DNA from: Acuticoccus sediminis
GTDB lineage: Bacteria; Pseudomonadota; Alphaproteobacteria; Rhizobiales; Amorphaceae
Assembly (NCBI RefSeq): GCF_003258595.1
Contig: NZ_QHHQ01000011.1
Span: forward strand, 116,588-180,587
Reading direction: 5' to 3'
DNA: 64,000 nt
Shown here: positions 54,872 through 63,746 of the stretch, piece by piece
Layout: every line of letters starts with the position of its first letter
Position numbering within the stretch: position 1 is the stretch's first letter
Position numbers and translations under genes: made by a program
The notes under the pieces: generated by a model
What the model was told of the DNA's origin: nothing
The model's database searches: none
Seen by the model: only the letters and a program-made list of their open reading frames with translations

Positions 54872-57418
54872 ATGATGAGGGTATTCGGCGGGGCCGAACG
54901 GACAACCTTCCTCGATCTTACCGAATCCGCCGGATTTGACGCAACAATTGTTAGAGTTACCAGGCCGGCTGCATGGGGCGATTTTAACGGAGACGGGCTT
55001 TCAGACCTGTGGCAGGGCAATCATTTCGCCCACCCACCCATGCTGTGGCTCAACCAGGGCGACGGGCACTTCTTGGAAATGCTCAAGTCGGTCATGGATC
55101 GGCCTGAGAGTGCCTACAACCCTTTGCGCGATGACTACTGGGGGGATCTGCACGGAACAGCGTGGGCTGATTTCGACAATGACGGAGATCAGGACGTCAT
55201 CATTCTTCTGGGCGGAACCGGTACGCCCTCGGGTGGCGAGAAGAACCAGCTTCTTCTGAATGAGAACGGTCGGCTCGATGATGTCGCCGAGGCCTACAGG
55301 ATCCAGTACCCGAAAGCGAGCGGTCGGGACGTGGCCTGGTTCGACTACGACCGGGATGGATTGCTGGATTTCTACAACACAGCGGACTATCGGACGGAAG
55401 ACTCCTCGCCCGGCGCATTGTTCCATCAGAAGCCGGCCGGCTTTTTTGTGAATGTCGACGACATCGTAGGGGCGACAACCGTCGAAGATTATGTCCAGAG
55501 TCTCTTTTTTGGAGACGTCACCGGCGACGGCATTCTCGATTTCATGACCGAAGATCACAAAATCTTCGACGGCGCGACAGGTCCGCGGTTCAAGACGCTT
55601 GAGACATTGCAGAGCCCGACCACCGCCAGAGATATACTGATTGCAGATTTTGACGGAGATCTGAAAAACGACGTCTACTCCGCCACGCAGGAAATGCGGG
55701 ACGAAAAGATCTTCGCCAACAGGCTCTTCCTGAATAGCCCCTCGGGCCTCACCGACGCGACAAATGCGCTTGGTTTGAGCGGACACCTGTACTCAACTCG
55801 AAGTGCCGCTGCCGCCGACTTCGACAATGACATGGATGTGGACATCTTCCTCTTGAACGGCGTCAAATATGGCGAGTTGCACGATAATAAAGCCTATCCG
55901 AATGTTATGCTCTGGAACGACGGGACAGGGCACTTCCTGGCGGACGAGGAACTCGGGAACACGATAGGCCGGCGGGATGGCCCTCCGCTGTCGGTGACGA
56001 CGACGGATTACGACCGGGACGGCTTCTTGGATATGTTTCTTGAATACGACCACACGACGGACCGGCTGATCCGAAACGAGGGCAACGGCAATCACTGGAT
56101 CGAAATCGACTTGAAGGGCCGTGATTCAAACCGGGACGGCATCGGGTCACAGATCTTCGTGACTGCCGGCGGGAAGACCCAACTGCGTGACGTCACGGCG
56201 GGGACCCACGGACAGTGGTCTCAGAACGAAAAGATCGTTCATGTCGGACTGGCCGGGAACGACAGGATCGACCGGATCGAAGTCCGCTGGACGAATGGAA
56301 TCGTCCAGGAGCTGACCGATATTGCCGCGAACCAGGTCATCACAATCGTCGAACAGAGGGGCTCCGAGCGTCGGACCGGAACGGCCGGAGACGACGAGAT
56401 CGCGGGAAACGGAAAAGGCAATGTCCTGCATGGCGGCACCGGCGACGATGTGCTCAGGGGCCTTGGCGGCAAGGACATACTGTCGGGTGACGATGGTGAT
56501 GACACCCTCGACGGACACGCAGGCGCGGATCTTCTTGATGGCGGACGCGGTGCTGATGTTGTCTGGGGCCGCGCCGGGTTCGACACTGTCGACTATTCGA
56601 TGTCCCTGCCCGATGTGCAGGTGGACATCGGACAGGGGGGCGTTGGAACCGGCGGAGACGCCGATGGCGACCGCTACCACGGGATCGACGGAATTATCGG
56701 CAGTGCCGGTGACGACGTGTTGCGGGGCAACAACGGCGGCAACCATCTCCGCGGAGGGAACGGCGACGACGATCTCCACGGCATGACCGGGAATGATCTT
56801 CTTTGGGGCGGCCCCGGGCATGATCGGCTCGACGGCGGCGACGGACATGACTTCGCGTCGTACTCTCACGCGGCAACGGGAGTGCGCGCGCAGCTCAATG
56901 GACGGCATGGGACCGGTGAAGCAGCTGGTGATGTTTTCATCTCGGTCGAAGGTCTGATCGGGTCCAAACACAACGATATTCTGGTTGGCAACGGCCTGAA
57001 CAACCAGCTTAGCGGGAATGCCGGAGATGACAGGCTATTCGGCGGCAAGGGTGTCGACGTCTTGCGTGGCAATCCGGGAGCCGACTTTCTCGTCGGGGGG
57101 TCCGAGGCGGACATATTCCGTTTCCGCTCGGTTCGGGACAGCAACGCGATCCAGTCCGACTGGATCGACGACTTCGAAAAGGACCTCGACCGGATGGACG
57201 TGTCCCAAATCGACGCGGTTGCCTCCTCGAGAGGAAATCAGGCCTTCACATTCATCGGGACATCCGAATTTTCGAACACCGCCGGCGAACTTCGCTTCGA
57301 GCACGCCGGGCACTCGAGGACGATCATCCAAGGTGACATCGATGGTGATCGGGCCGCCGATCTCATCATACTTCTAAATGGCGTGGTTAACCTATCGGAG
57401 GCCGACTTCGAACTCTAG
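54872..57418 (+). CDS. FG-GAP/VCBS - ASPIC/UnbV - RTX calcium-binding secreted protein
   Basis: Large acidic protein of 848 aa. ATG 54872 is chosen because GGGAG lies six bases upstream; the frame also opens at TTG 54842. Residues about 35-400 carry FG-GAP/VCBS repeats with calcium loops such as DFNGDGLSDL, DFDNDGDQDV and DYDRDGFLDM. Residues about 420-495 form an ASPIC/UnbV domain (IGSQIFVTAGGKTQLRDV, RIEVRWTNGIVQELTD), as in CRTAC1-like proteins. Residues about 505-745 hold RTX nonapeptides (GGTGDDVLRG, GGNGDDDLHG), followed by a serralysin-type C-terminal region. No N-terminal signal peptide, so type I secretion is expected. No transporter genes are nearby. Confidence 0.9.
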   Translation: MMRVFGGAERTTFLDLTESAGFDATIVRVTRPAAWGDFNGDGLSDLWQGNHFAHPPMLWLNQGDGHFLEMLKSVMDRPESAYNPLRDDYWGDLHGTAWADFDNDGDQDVIILLGGTGTPSGGEKNQLLLNENGRLDDVAEAYRIQYPKASGRDVAWFDYDRDGLLDFYNTADYRTEDSSPGALFHQKPAGFFVNVDDIVGATTVEDYVQSLFFGDVTGDGILDFMTEDHKIFDGATGPRFKTLETLQSPTTARDILIADFDGDLKNDVYSATQEMRDEKIFANRLFLNSPSGLTDATNALGLSGHLYSTRSAAAADFDNDMDVDIFLLNGVKYGELHDNKAYPNVMLWNDGTGHFLADEELGNTIGRRDGPPLSVTTTDYDRDGFLDMFLEYDHTTDRLIRNEGNGNHWIEIDLKGRDSNRDGIGSQIFVTAGGKTQLRDVTAGTHGQWSQNEKIVHVGLAGNDRIDRIEVRWTNGIVQELTDIAANQVITIVEQRGSERRTGTAGDDEIAGNGKGNVLHGGTGDDVLRGLGGKDILSGDDGDDTLDGHAGADLLDGGRGADVVWGRAGFDTVDYSMSLPDVQVDIGQGGVGTGGDADGDRYHGIDGIIGSAGDDVLRGNNGGNHLRGGNGDDDLHGMTGNDLLWGGPGHDRLDGGDGHDFASYSHAATGVRAQLNGRHGTGEAAGDVFISVEGLIGSKHNDILVGNGLNNQLSGNAGDDRLFGGKGVDVLRGNPGADFLVGGSEADIFRFRSVRDSNAIQSDWIDDFEKDLDRMDVSQIDAVASSRGNQAFTFIGTSEFSNTAGELRFEHAGHSRTIIQGDIDGDRAADLIILLNGVVNLSEADFEL

Positions 57419-57864
57419 TTGCCAGATCTTATAGAGTAGTTCGGCAAGCTCCCGGGAGAGACCGATGAAGGCGGCGTGCCGCCGGTGGGACCCATTGGGG
57501 GAGGGCGCTGGCCCGCTCCCTGAGGAGCGCCCGGCGTTGCCGTTGGACGTCGGCCGGCAAAACCGCGCGCGGATGTGGCCGCTGCCGAGCGAGGCGAGGG
57601 CCCCGGCGAAGAGGGGACGGTCAGGTCCGCAGCGGTTGGCAGCGGTGGGCATCGCCGGGGGCATATACGCTTGCGGATTGCTCGTCGCTCTCGCCTTTTT
57701 GACTCCGGAGGACTGCTATGCTCGATTCTATTGACATCGACTGACTGGGTACAGCTTTGACTCAGTTGTTCTTTTAACCCTCTCGCAGTGCGTACTGCGC
57801 CCGAGCGCGTGTGACCCGGATCGCAAGGGAGTCCGAACGGCACGCGGAAGAGAGATCCGGCGCC
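57419..57864. other. 446-bp gap between the two RTX genes
   Basis: No recognisable gene. A plus-strand frame (57465-57734) encodes a possible transmembrane segment (AVGIAGGIYACGLLVALAFL) but has no clear ribosome site or family; it is probably chance. The gap must contain the promoter of the sulfatase gene unless that is cotranscribed. Confidence 0.45.
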
Positions 57865-59940
57865 ATGAATATCATCAACGTCGTTTTCGACGACCTCGCA
57901 TACTGGATCGGTGCAGCCTCGATCTTCACCGACCAGGTCCATGCACCGAACCTCGCGCGCATCGCCGAGTCGGGCACGTCCTTCACCAATGCCTACACGC
58001 CGGTCGCACTATGCAGCCCGGCCAGAACGGCGGCGCTTTCGGGCCAGTCGCCCGTCACCACCGGTGTCTTCACCAACCAGGAGAGCTGGCGCGACGGCGT
58101 CGCGCCCGAGGATACGCTGCCCGCCAACTTCCTTCAGAACGGCTTCCACGTCGCGTCCTACGGCAAGGTCTTTCACCAGAAGACCATCCCCGCCGACCTC
58201 GGCGAGAAGCTCTTCAGCGAGTACACGACGGTGATCGGTTACCGGGGCGGCGATCCGGCTCCGACCGAGATCTCACCGATGCCGGACTCGTTTACCGAGG
58301 AGATGGCGGACAACGTCACCGCCGATCACGCCATCGGCTTCCTGCGCAGCTACGATGGCGATGCGCCGTTCATGCTGAACGTCGGCTTCGTCAAGCCGCA
58401 CAAGACCTTCACGGTGCCGGAGCGGTTCTACGACCTCTACCCCATCGAGGAGATCCGGGTGCCCGGCGAGGGGTCGGAGGATCTGCCGGGCATTCCCGCC
58501 GTTGTCCTCGAGGAGCTGAAGTATCAGGGCTGGCACCCCAAGCCGGACACGCCGGAGTCCTGGAAGAAATACGTGCAGGCGTATCTCGCGACCGTCTCCT
58601 ACGTCGACTGGGAGTTCGGCCGCCTCCTCGATGCCGTGGCAGCGACCGGGCACGACGGCGACACGGCCATCGCCGTGTGGAGCGACCACGGTTACCACCT
58701 CGGCGACCGCGACGACCGCTGGGGCAAGTTCACCCTGTGGGAGGAGGCGGCGAAGATCCCGTTCATCTTTTCCGTGCCGGGGGTGACCGGCGGCGAGACC
58801 GTGGACCAGGTCGTCAGTCTCCTCGACCTCTACCCGACCCTCCTCGACATCGCCGGGCTCGACATCCCCGCACGCCTCGAAGGCATGAGTCTGGTGCCGT
58901 TCCTGACGGACGCCGACCTCAGCCTGGACCGGGCGGTCTTCACCTGGATGGGCGACAGCATCATGATGCGCACGCCGCAGTACAGCTACATCCAGTACTC
59001 CGACGGTACCGAAGAGCTTTACGACATGGTGGCCGACCCGGAGCAGAACCACAATCTGGCCGACGAGCCCGCCTACCAGGAAGACCTCGGCGCGCTGTGG
59101 CAGCGCTGGTACGATGCCTACGGCCACACCGACCCCGGCCCTGTCGGCGAACGAACCACCATCCGCGGCACGCCGGACGACGACAATCTGACCCTGACGC
59201 ACGGCGACGATATCGGCCGCGGCTACGACGGCGCCGACACCATCGTGGGGAGAGAGGGCGACGACGAGATAACGGGCGGGGCCGGCCGCGACGTGTTGAG
59301 CGGGGCAGAAGGCAATGACACGCTGAAAGGCGGCGCGTGGGCGGACGTCCTGCGCGGCAACGAGGGGGAGGACCTCATCCTCGGCGGCGACCATTTCGAC
59401 CGTCTCCTCGGCCAGGAAGGGCGTGACACGCTGCTGGGACAGCACGGCAACGACACCATGTTCGGCGGCGAAGGCGCGGACATCATCCTGGGGGGCGCCG
59501 GCAACGACAGCGCCATCGGCGGCTCACGTTTCGACACGCTCATGGGCGAGGGTGGCAATGACGTGCTGTTCGGCCGCGAGGGCGCCGACAGCCTCTTCGG
59601 CAACGAGGGATCGGACACGCTGAGCGGCGAGGATGGGTCCGACACGCTGGTCGGCGGAGATGGTTCGGATGTCCTCATCGGCGGGACGGGAGCGGACGTC
59701 CTGTCGCCCGGAACCGGTCGGGACACGCTGCGCTTCGAAGGCCGCTTCGGCACCGACACGGTCGTCGGCTTCACCACGAGCGATACGCTGATCATCGAGG
59801 GTGTCCGGCTCGACGAGATCACCGCGACGACCCGCAGCGAGGGGATACTCCTCACCGTCTCCGGCGCGGCAGAAGGCACCATCATGCTGGAGGGCGTCTT
59901 TTCGCTCGACGTCGCCGACGTCATCGCCGGTCTCATCTGA
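57865..59940 (+). CDS. Sulfatase (iduronate-2-sulfatase-like) fused to RTX repeats
   Basis: Type I formylglycine sulfatase of 691 aa with an RTX export domain. Asp9/Asp10 in VVFDDL are metal ligands; Cys50 in CSPARTAAL is the CxPxR site to be converted to formylglycine; VGFVKPHKTF and WSDHGYHLGDRDDRWGKFTLWEE are iduronate-2-sulfatase-type motifs. The sulfatase spans about residues 1-420. Residues about 425-620 carry RTX nonapeptides (GGEGADIILGGAGNDS, GNEGSDTLSGEDGSDT), then a C-terminal secretion region. There is no N-terminal signal peptide, unlike ordinary periplasmic sulfatases, so the enzyme should be exported by a type I system. ATG 57865 starts directly on the first strand. Confidence 0.93.
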   Translation: MNIINVVFDDLAYWIGAASIFTDQVHAPNLARIAESGTSFTNAYTPVALCSPARTAALSGQSPVTTGVFTNQESWRDGVAPEDTLPANFLQNGFHVASYGKVFHQKTIPADLGEKLFSEYTTVIGYRGGDPAPTEISPMPDSFTEEMADNVTADHAIGFLRSYDGDAPFMLNVGFVKPHKTFTVPERFYDLYPIEEIRVPGEGSEDLPGIPAVVLEELKYQGWHPKPDTPESWKKYVQAYLATVSYVDWEFGRLLDAVAATGHDGDTAIAVWSDHGYHLGDRDDRWGKFTLWEEAAKIPFIFSVPGVTGGETVDQVVSLLDLYPTLLDIAGLDIPARLEGMSLVPFLTDADLSLDRAVFTWMGDSIMMRTPQYSYIQYSDGTEELYDMVADPEQNHNLADEPAYQEDLGALWQRWYDAYGHTDPGPVGERTTIRGTPDDDNLTLTHGDDIGRGYDGADTIVGREGDDEITGGAGRDVLSGAEGNDTLKGGAWADVLRGNEGEDLILGGDHFDRLLGQEGRDTLLGQHGNDTMFGGEGADIILGGAGNDSAIGGSRFDTLMGEGGNDVLFGREGADSLFGNEGSDTLSGEDGSDTLVGGDGSDVLIGGTGADVLSPGTGRDTLRFEGRFGTDTVVGFTTSDTLIIEGVRLDEITATTRSEGILLTVSGAAEGTIMLEGVFSLDVADVIAGLI

Positions 59941-60140
59941 ACCTCTCTGTAGTGGGGTGGGTGATCGAGCCGTCGAATGACAGTTCGCAATATAAGACGT
60001 CGATCGACAGAGATCGAGCCAACTGCCCCCCTAACACCAACCAAGAATCTTTAGGTCAATGACCTGACTCTCGGGCGAAGCGATATTGCCGGGAGGTGTG
60101 GTCTATGCCGTCAAATTCCCACAAATAAAAGAGATCGATC

Positions 60141-61082
60141 TTGGCTCCTGTATACTTCCATATTGGATTTGAGAAAACTGGAAGCACTGCGGTGCAACAG
60201 GAATTTTCTGAGGAACGAGATAATCTTCTTGAAAACGGATTGTTTTATCCGGGGCCTGGATTGAAGCACCCCTATGTACGGTATGTCGGAGCGCACATTT
60301 CTGGACGTGAATTGAAAGCGAGGCAGAAGCGCGGTGCTTTCCATCGATTCAATAAAATGTGCGAGAAATTCCGCTCTCTGAAAGAGATTCCTCTTTTTCT
60401 CTCTGAAGAGACAGTTTCACGCCTTTCTTTTTCTGAGATTGCCGGAGTGCGGAAAGCCGTAGAGAAACTCTCTAAAGAGGTATATTGTCTTGTATATGTT
60501 AGGCATCCACTGTCCCATGTGATTAGCATTTCTTCTCAGAATTTAAAAGGAAAAAGAAGATTAATAAAAGATATTGAAAATAATCCACCGATAACTCATA
60601 TCCGGGATAGGTTAACTGATATGATCAACATTTTTGGCCGAGACAGAATGATTGTCAGAGGATATGATCCGACATTATTGTCAAGAAAATCTATACAACA
60701 CGATGTCCTTGATGCGGTAGGTTATACGGGTGATCGCAGTTTTATAAAAGGCATCCGCACGAATGAGGCATTATCGCTACCAGCAGCGATGGTCCTCAGC
60801 GCCACCACCGAACGTAACGCTCCACGAAGGGGGAAAAAAAATCGGATGGCCCATCGTCAAAGGGTGATGGCACTATCCGCTATTCCGGGCCCACGGTTCA
60901 CGCTATCTCACGCGGTGCTCAAGCAGGCACAAGACGAAACAGCTGGTGACTTAGAGTGGCTCAAGACGGAGTTCGGGATCGAACTTCCAGAGCCGGTGGT
61001 GGTGCCACTGGAGGAGGTCGTCAGCGACTTCACGGAGGAGGAGGCAATGGCCACCAGCCTTCGAATGTTCCCGAGCTTTTAG
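60141..61082 (+). CDS. Sulfotransferase-like protein, AT-rich gene
   Basis: Cytoplasmic PAPS-dependent sulfotransferase-type protein of 313 aa. VYFHIGFEKTGSTAVQQEF at residues 4-22 is the 5'-phosphosulfate loop; YVRHPLSHVISIS around Arg121 is the 3'-phosphate motif. TTG 60141 is the only sensible start. The first 650 bp are far richer in A/T than the rest of the window and use AAA, AAT, ATT and AGA codons, while the last third returns to GC-rich usage; this points to recent transfer. It follows the RTX sulfatase and precedes a GSCFA/SGNH pair, consistent with sulfation of a surface glycan. Confidence 0.8.
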   Translation: MAPVYFHIGFEKTGSTAVQQEFSEERDNLLENGLFYPGPGLKHPYVRYVGAHISGRELKARQKRGAFHRFNKMCEKFRSLKEIPLFLSEETVSRLSFSEIAGVRKAVEKLSKEVYCLVYVRHPLSHVISISSQNLKGKRRLIKDIENNPPITHIRDRLTDMINIFGRDRMIVRGYDPTLLSRKSIQHDVLDAVGYTGDRSFIKGIRTNEALSLPAAMVLSATTERNAPRRGKKNRMAHRQRVMALSAIPGPRFTLSHAVLKQAQDETAGDLEWLKTEFGIELPEPVVVPLEEVVSDFTEEEAMATSLRMFPSF

Positions 61083-61300
61083 CTGATGCTCTCCAGTGCC
61101 GATTGATTCGATAATCGCCGGCTGCTGGAATCCACCGTGACGGCCCGCTGGCCGAAGGCGAGGAGCTTTATGCCGTCGCCCACGAACTGCAGATGGCCGC
61201 CCGATTTAAGCAAACCAAATGGCCGCCCATGAACTCGGGGTGATTCCCTACGATAGGCGGATCCACCAGATAGGTTCCATCCTAGAATGAGTCGGCTCCA

Positions 61301-62413
61301 TTGACACATCCGTACAAAACTCTACCAGAAGAAGCCTTCTGGGCTCCTGCCGTAGCCAAGCGCCATCCTCTCGATATCCAACGGCTCTGGACTCCAAAGT
61401 TCAATATCACCCACCAGACGCCCATTGTTACCTTCGGCTCCTGCTTCGCGCAGCATATCGGACGGGCCATGGCCGCACGCGGCTACGCTTGGACGAGTAC
61501 AGAGCCGACGCCCAAGGGGCTATCGCCGGAAAACGCGATCAAGTTCAACTACGACATCTTCTCGGCCCGGACAGCCAACATCTACACAACCTCGCTGTTG
61601 GAACAGTGGGTGTCCTGGGGAACCGGTGCGACCGAAGCCCCCGATGTCGCTTGGGAGACGTCCGAGGGCCGGTTCCTCGACCCGTTCCGCCCTCTGATTG
61701 AGCCTGGCGGGTTTGAGAGTCGTGATGAAATGTTGGCGTCCCGCGCGGTCACGATCACTGCCTTCGGCGAGGCAATCCGCAAGGCGCGTGTTTTCGTCTT
61801 CACTCTGGGATTAACAGAAAGTTGGTACGACACCGATGGGTATGAGTATCCCATGTGTCCCGGCACCGTCGGCGGCAACTTCGATCCTGCCCGCCATAAG
61901 TTTCGCAACCAGCGCTACCCCGAGATCCGCCGAGCGCTTCGAACAGCTATCAAGATGATGGAGACCACCAATCCCGGGCTGCACTTTCTGCTCACCGTGT
62001 CACCAGTGCCACTGACGGCGACCAACTCAGGTGAGCATGTGCTGGTTGCAACCACGCATTCCAAGTCAATCCTGCGCGCCGTCGCCGGGGAGACAGCGGA
62101 AACGCTCGAAAACGTGGATTACTTTCCGTCCTACGAAATCATTACCTCCCCTGCTTTTCGTGGCTCTGCGTTCGAACCAAATATGCGCAGCGTTAATATG
62201 CATGGAGTGACCCATGTAATGGACTGCTTCTTCGCCGATCTCCAGAACGCGTTTCCTGAATCCGGGTCGATCGCGGTCCGAGGTGGACGACGATCGGCTG
62301 CGCGGAAGGCCAAGTTTGCCTCTCACGGAGCCAACTCAGACGAACCGCAAAGCGCATCTGACCTCGCTTGCGAAGAGGAACTTCTGGACGCATTCGGCGG
62401 GCGCGCGCAATGA
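61301..62413 (+). CDS. GSCFA domain-containing protein
   Basis: Protein of 370 aa with the GSCFA domain (SGNH-hydrolase-like fold). The eponymous motif FGSCFAQHIGRAMAARGY is at residues 45-62; VFTLGLTESWYD and LLTVSPVPLTAT are other family blocks; VNMHGVTHV probably provides the catalytic His. It begins at TTG 61301. The 3' end overlaps the next gene by four bases (ATGA). GSCFA proteins are common beside polysaccharide genes and may act as acyl-esterases or transferases on glycans. The 218-bp gap upstream contains nothing recognisable. Confidence 0.85.
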   Translation: MTHPYKTLPEEAFWAPAVAKRHPLDIQRLWTPKFNITHQTPIVTFGSCFAQHIGRAMAARGYAWTSTEPTPKGLSPENAIKFNYDIFSARTANIYTTSLLEQWVSWGTGATEAPDVAWETSEGRFLDPFRPLIEPGGFESRDEMLASRAVTITAFGEAIRKARVFVFTLGLTESWYDTDGYEYPMCPGTVGGNFDPARHKFRNQRYPEIRRALRTAIKMMETTNPGLHFLLTVSPVPLTATNSGEHVLVATTHSKSILRAVAGETAETLENVDYFPSYEIITSPAFRGSAFEPNMRSVNMHGVTHVMDCFFADLQNAFPESGSIAVRGGRRSAARKAKFASHGANSDEPQSASDLACEEELLDAFGGRAQ

Positions 62414-63168
62414 CGACACCGCACCGCATCGCTGTTCTAGGCAACTCTCATGTAGGCGCGCTAAAATCCGGATGGGATCGGATCCATGCCAATTATGATA
62501 ACGTGGAAATCACGTTCTTTGCAGCCCGTGCTGCAAAAATGTTGGGCATGCTTCCCAATGGCGATCGCCTGACCCCTGAAAGCGAAAATCTTGCGAATTT
62601 TATCGCGTTCACCTCCGGCGGGCCAACAGAAGTTGTTGCTTCGGATCACGACATATTCGTTATTCACGGAATGGGGCTAAAGCTGCGCCAGGCTCTTTGC
62701 CGCGGTCAGCCCGGCCTATCGGCCGCGGTCTGCGCGGCAATTTTCCGGGACACGGTACTGTCAAATAACGCCATGATCATGGCCTCGCGATTGCGACAGA
62801 TAGGGGCCTCTCCGATCATGATTAGCCACAATCCACTTCCGACCGCCAGGAACGAGGATGTGAATGAAACAGAAGACTATAATACGGTGGCTAACAGGCT
62901 CGAAGCAGCACTAGGCGAAGAAGATTTCTCGCTGATCCGGGTGCCGGATGTTTTATGTAAGGGGTTGACAACACCACAGTCGTTCTCTGTTGGGTCGGAG
63001 CGGCTGGCCATGTGTGAAAAGCAAGTCGGCGTTCGTCACGGCGACGAGGAACATTTGCACATGAACGCCGACTGGGGGGAGATCTGGATGCGGCATTTCT
63101 TAAACAGCTTAAACTTACCGCGAATAAGATCAGTGCCGAAGACTGGCATCACAGAAAAAGGAGCGTAG
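62410..63168 (+). CDS. SGNH/GDSL-like hypothetical protein
   Basis: Protein of 252 aa, coupled to the GSCFA gene by an ATGA overlap. HRIAVLGNSHVGALKSGWDRI resembles SGNH block I with GNSH; HDIFVIHGMGLKL may be block II; the C-terminal HLHMNADWGEIWMRHFL could supply the catalytic His. No signal peptide. I do not recognise a named family with certainty. It may form a functional pair with the GSCFA protein in modifying a surface polymer. Confidence 0.7.
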   Translation: MTTPHRIAVLGNSHVGALKSGWDRIHANYDNVEITFFAARAAKMLGMLPNGDRLTPESENLANFIAFTSGGPTEVVASDHDIFVIHGMGLKLRQALCRGQPGLSAAVCAAIFRDTVLSNNAMIMASRLRQIGASPIMISHNPLPTARNEDVNETEDYNTVANRLEAALGEEDFSLIRVPDVLCKGLTTPQSFSVGSERLAMCEKQVGVRHGDEEHLHMNADWGEIWMRHFLNSLNLPRIRSVPKTGITEKGA

Positions 63169-63189
63169 CGTGGGAATGGGTGCCGCTAC

Positions 63190-63450
63190 GTGGACACCGG
63201 GCCATTTGCCGGCTCGATATTGACGGAACGCCCGCACGGTCTCCACGATCCGCCCCCGGCGACACGTCGGGACCAACCCGGATCGTCACCTCGCCGAGCA
63301 CGAGCTCGACGGTGCCGCCTTCGCCTCGTCCTCCTCCGCTTCCACGAGGGTGAAGGCGTCCGCACCTCACGTCCGCCAGCGCCTTCTTACGCCAGCCGAA
63401 CACTTGCTGCGGCGACAGGCCATCCGCCCGGGCTTTGGTCGGCCAGGCCC
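63190..63450 (-). mobile_element. IS66-type accessory ORF (TnpA) remnant
   Basis: On the minus strand ADGLSPQQVFGWRKKALADV resembles the TnpA helix-turn-helix (GLSPQQLFTWRRQA), and VELVLGEVTIRVGPDVS resembles its C-terminal part (VRVGADVD). A frame change separates later residues. No TnpB or TnpC is seen. It marks the right edge of the sulfatase/RTX region. Confidence 0.6.
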
Positions 63451-63539
63451 ATCCGGTATCTTCATAGAGAAGATCAACCCTTCCAATGCAGGTTCAAGGG
63501 GCGTGCAAGCTCCGATACATTGCGAGGCGAGCTCCCCCC

Positions 63540-63746
63540 ATGGCCTCTGACGCCAGCGATAGGCTTCGGAAGCGTCTGGCGGCGGCCGAACGTCGCCTTG
63601 AAACGCTGGAACAGCTGGGGGATGCCCACTCGCATCACTCAAGGCTGAACCAGGCGCGGCAGGAAGTGCTATATCTGCGGCGGCTGATGGATATCGCGGA
63701 GAGGCCACCAAATGGAGGTCTTCCCACACCTGCCGAACGGCCCTAG
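63540..63746 (+). CDS. Small coiled-coil hypothetical protein
   Basis: Sixty-eight residues from ATG 63540: DRLRKRLAAAERRLETLEQL, then RLNQARQEVLYLRRLMDI, a charged heptad-like helix. It has no family that I recognise. It lies next to the IS66 remnant and may be a leftover of the element or a chance frame. Confidence 0.35.
   Translation: MASDASDRLRKRLAAAERRLETLEQLGDAHSHHSRLNQARQEVLYLRRLMDIAERPPNGGLPTPAERP

Noticed and set aside
56380..57110. Tandem repeats that might suggest a CRISPR array or satellite DNA
   Set aside because: The period follows RTX nonapeptide coding units (GGxGxDxLx) in an intact frame. The same holds at 59140-59700. No CRISPR-like direct repeats with unique spacers exist in the window.
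57465..57734. Small membrane protein between the two RTX genes
   Set aside because: One hydrophobic stretch but no ribosome site, no family match and arginine-rich shadow-like composition; kept only as a note in the gap entry.
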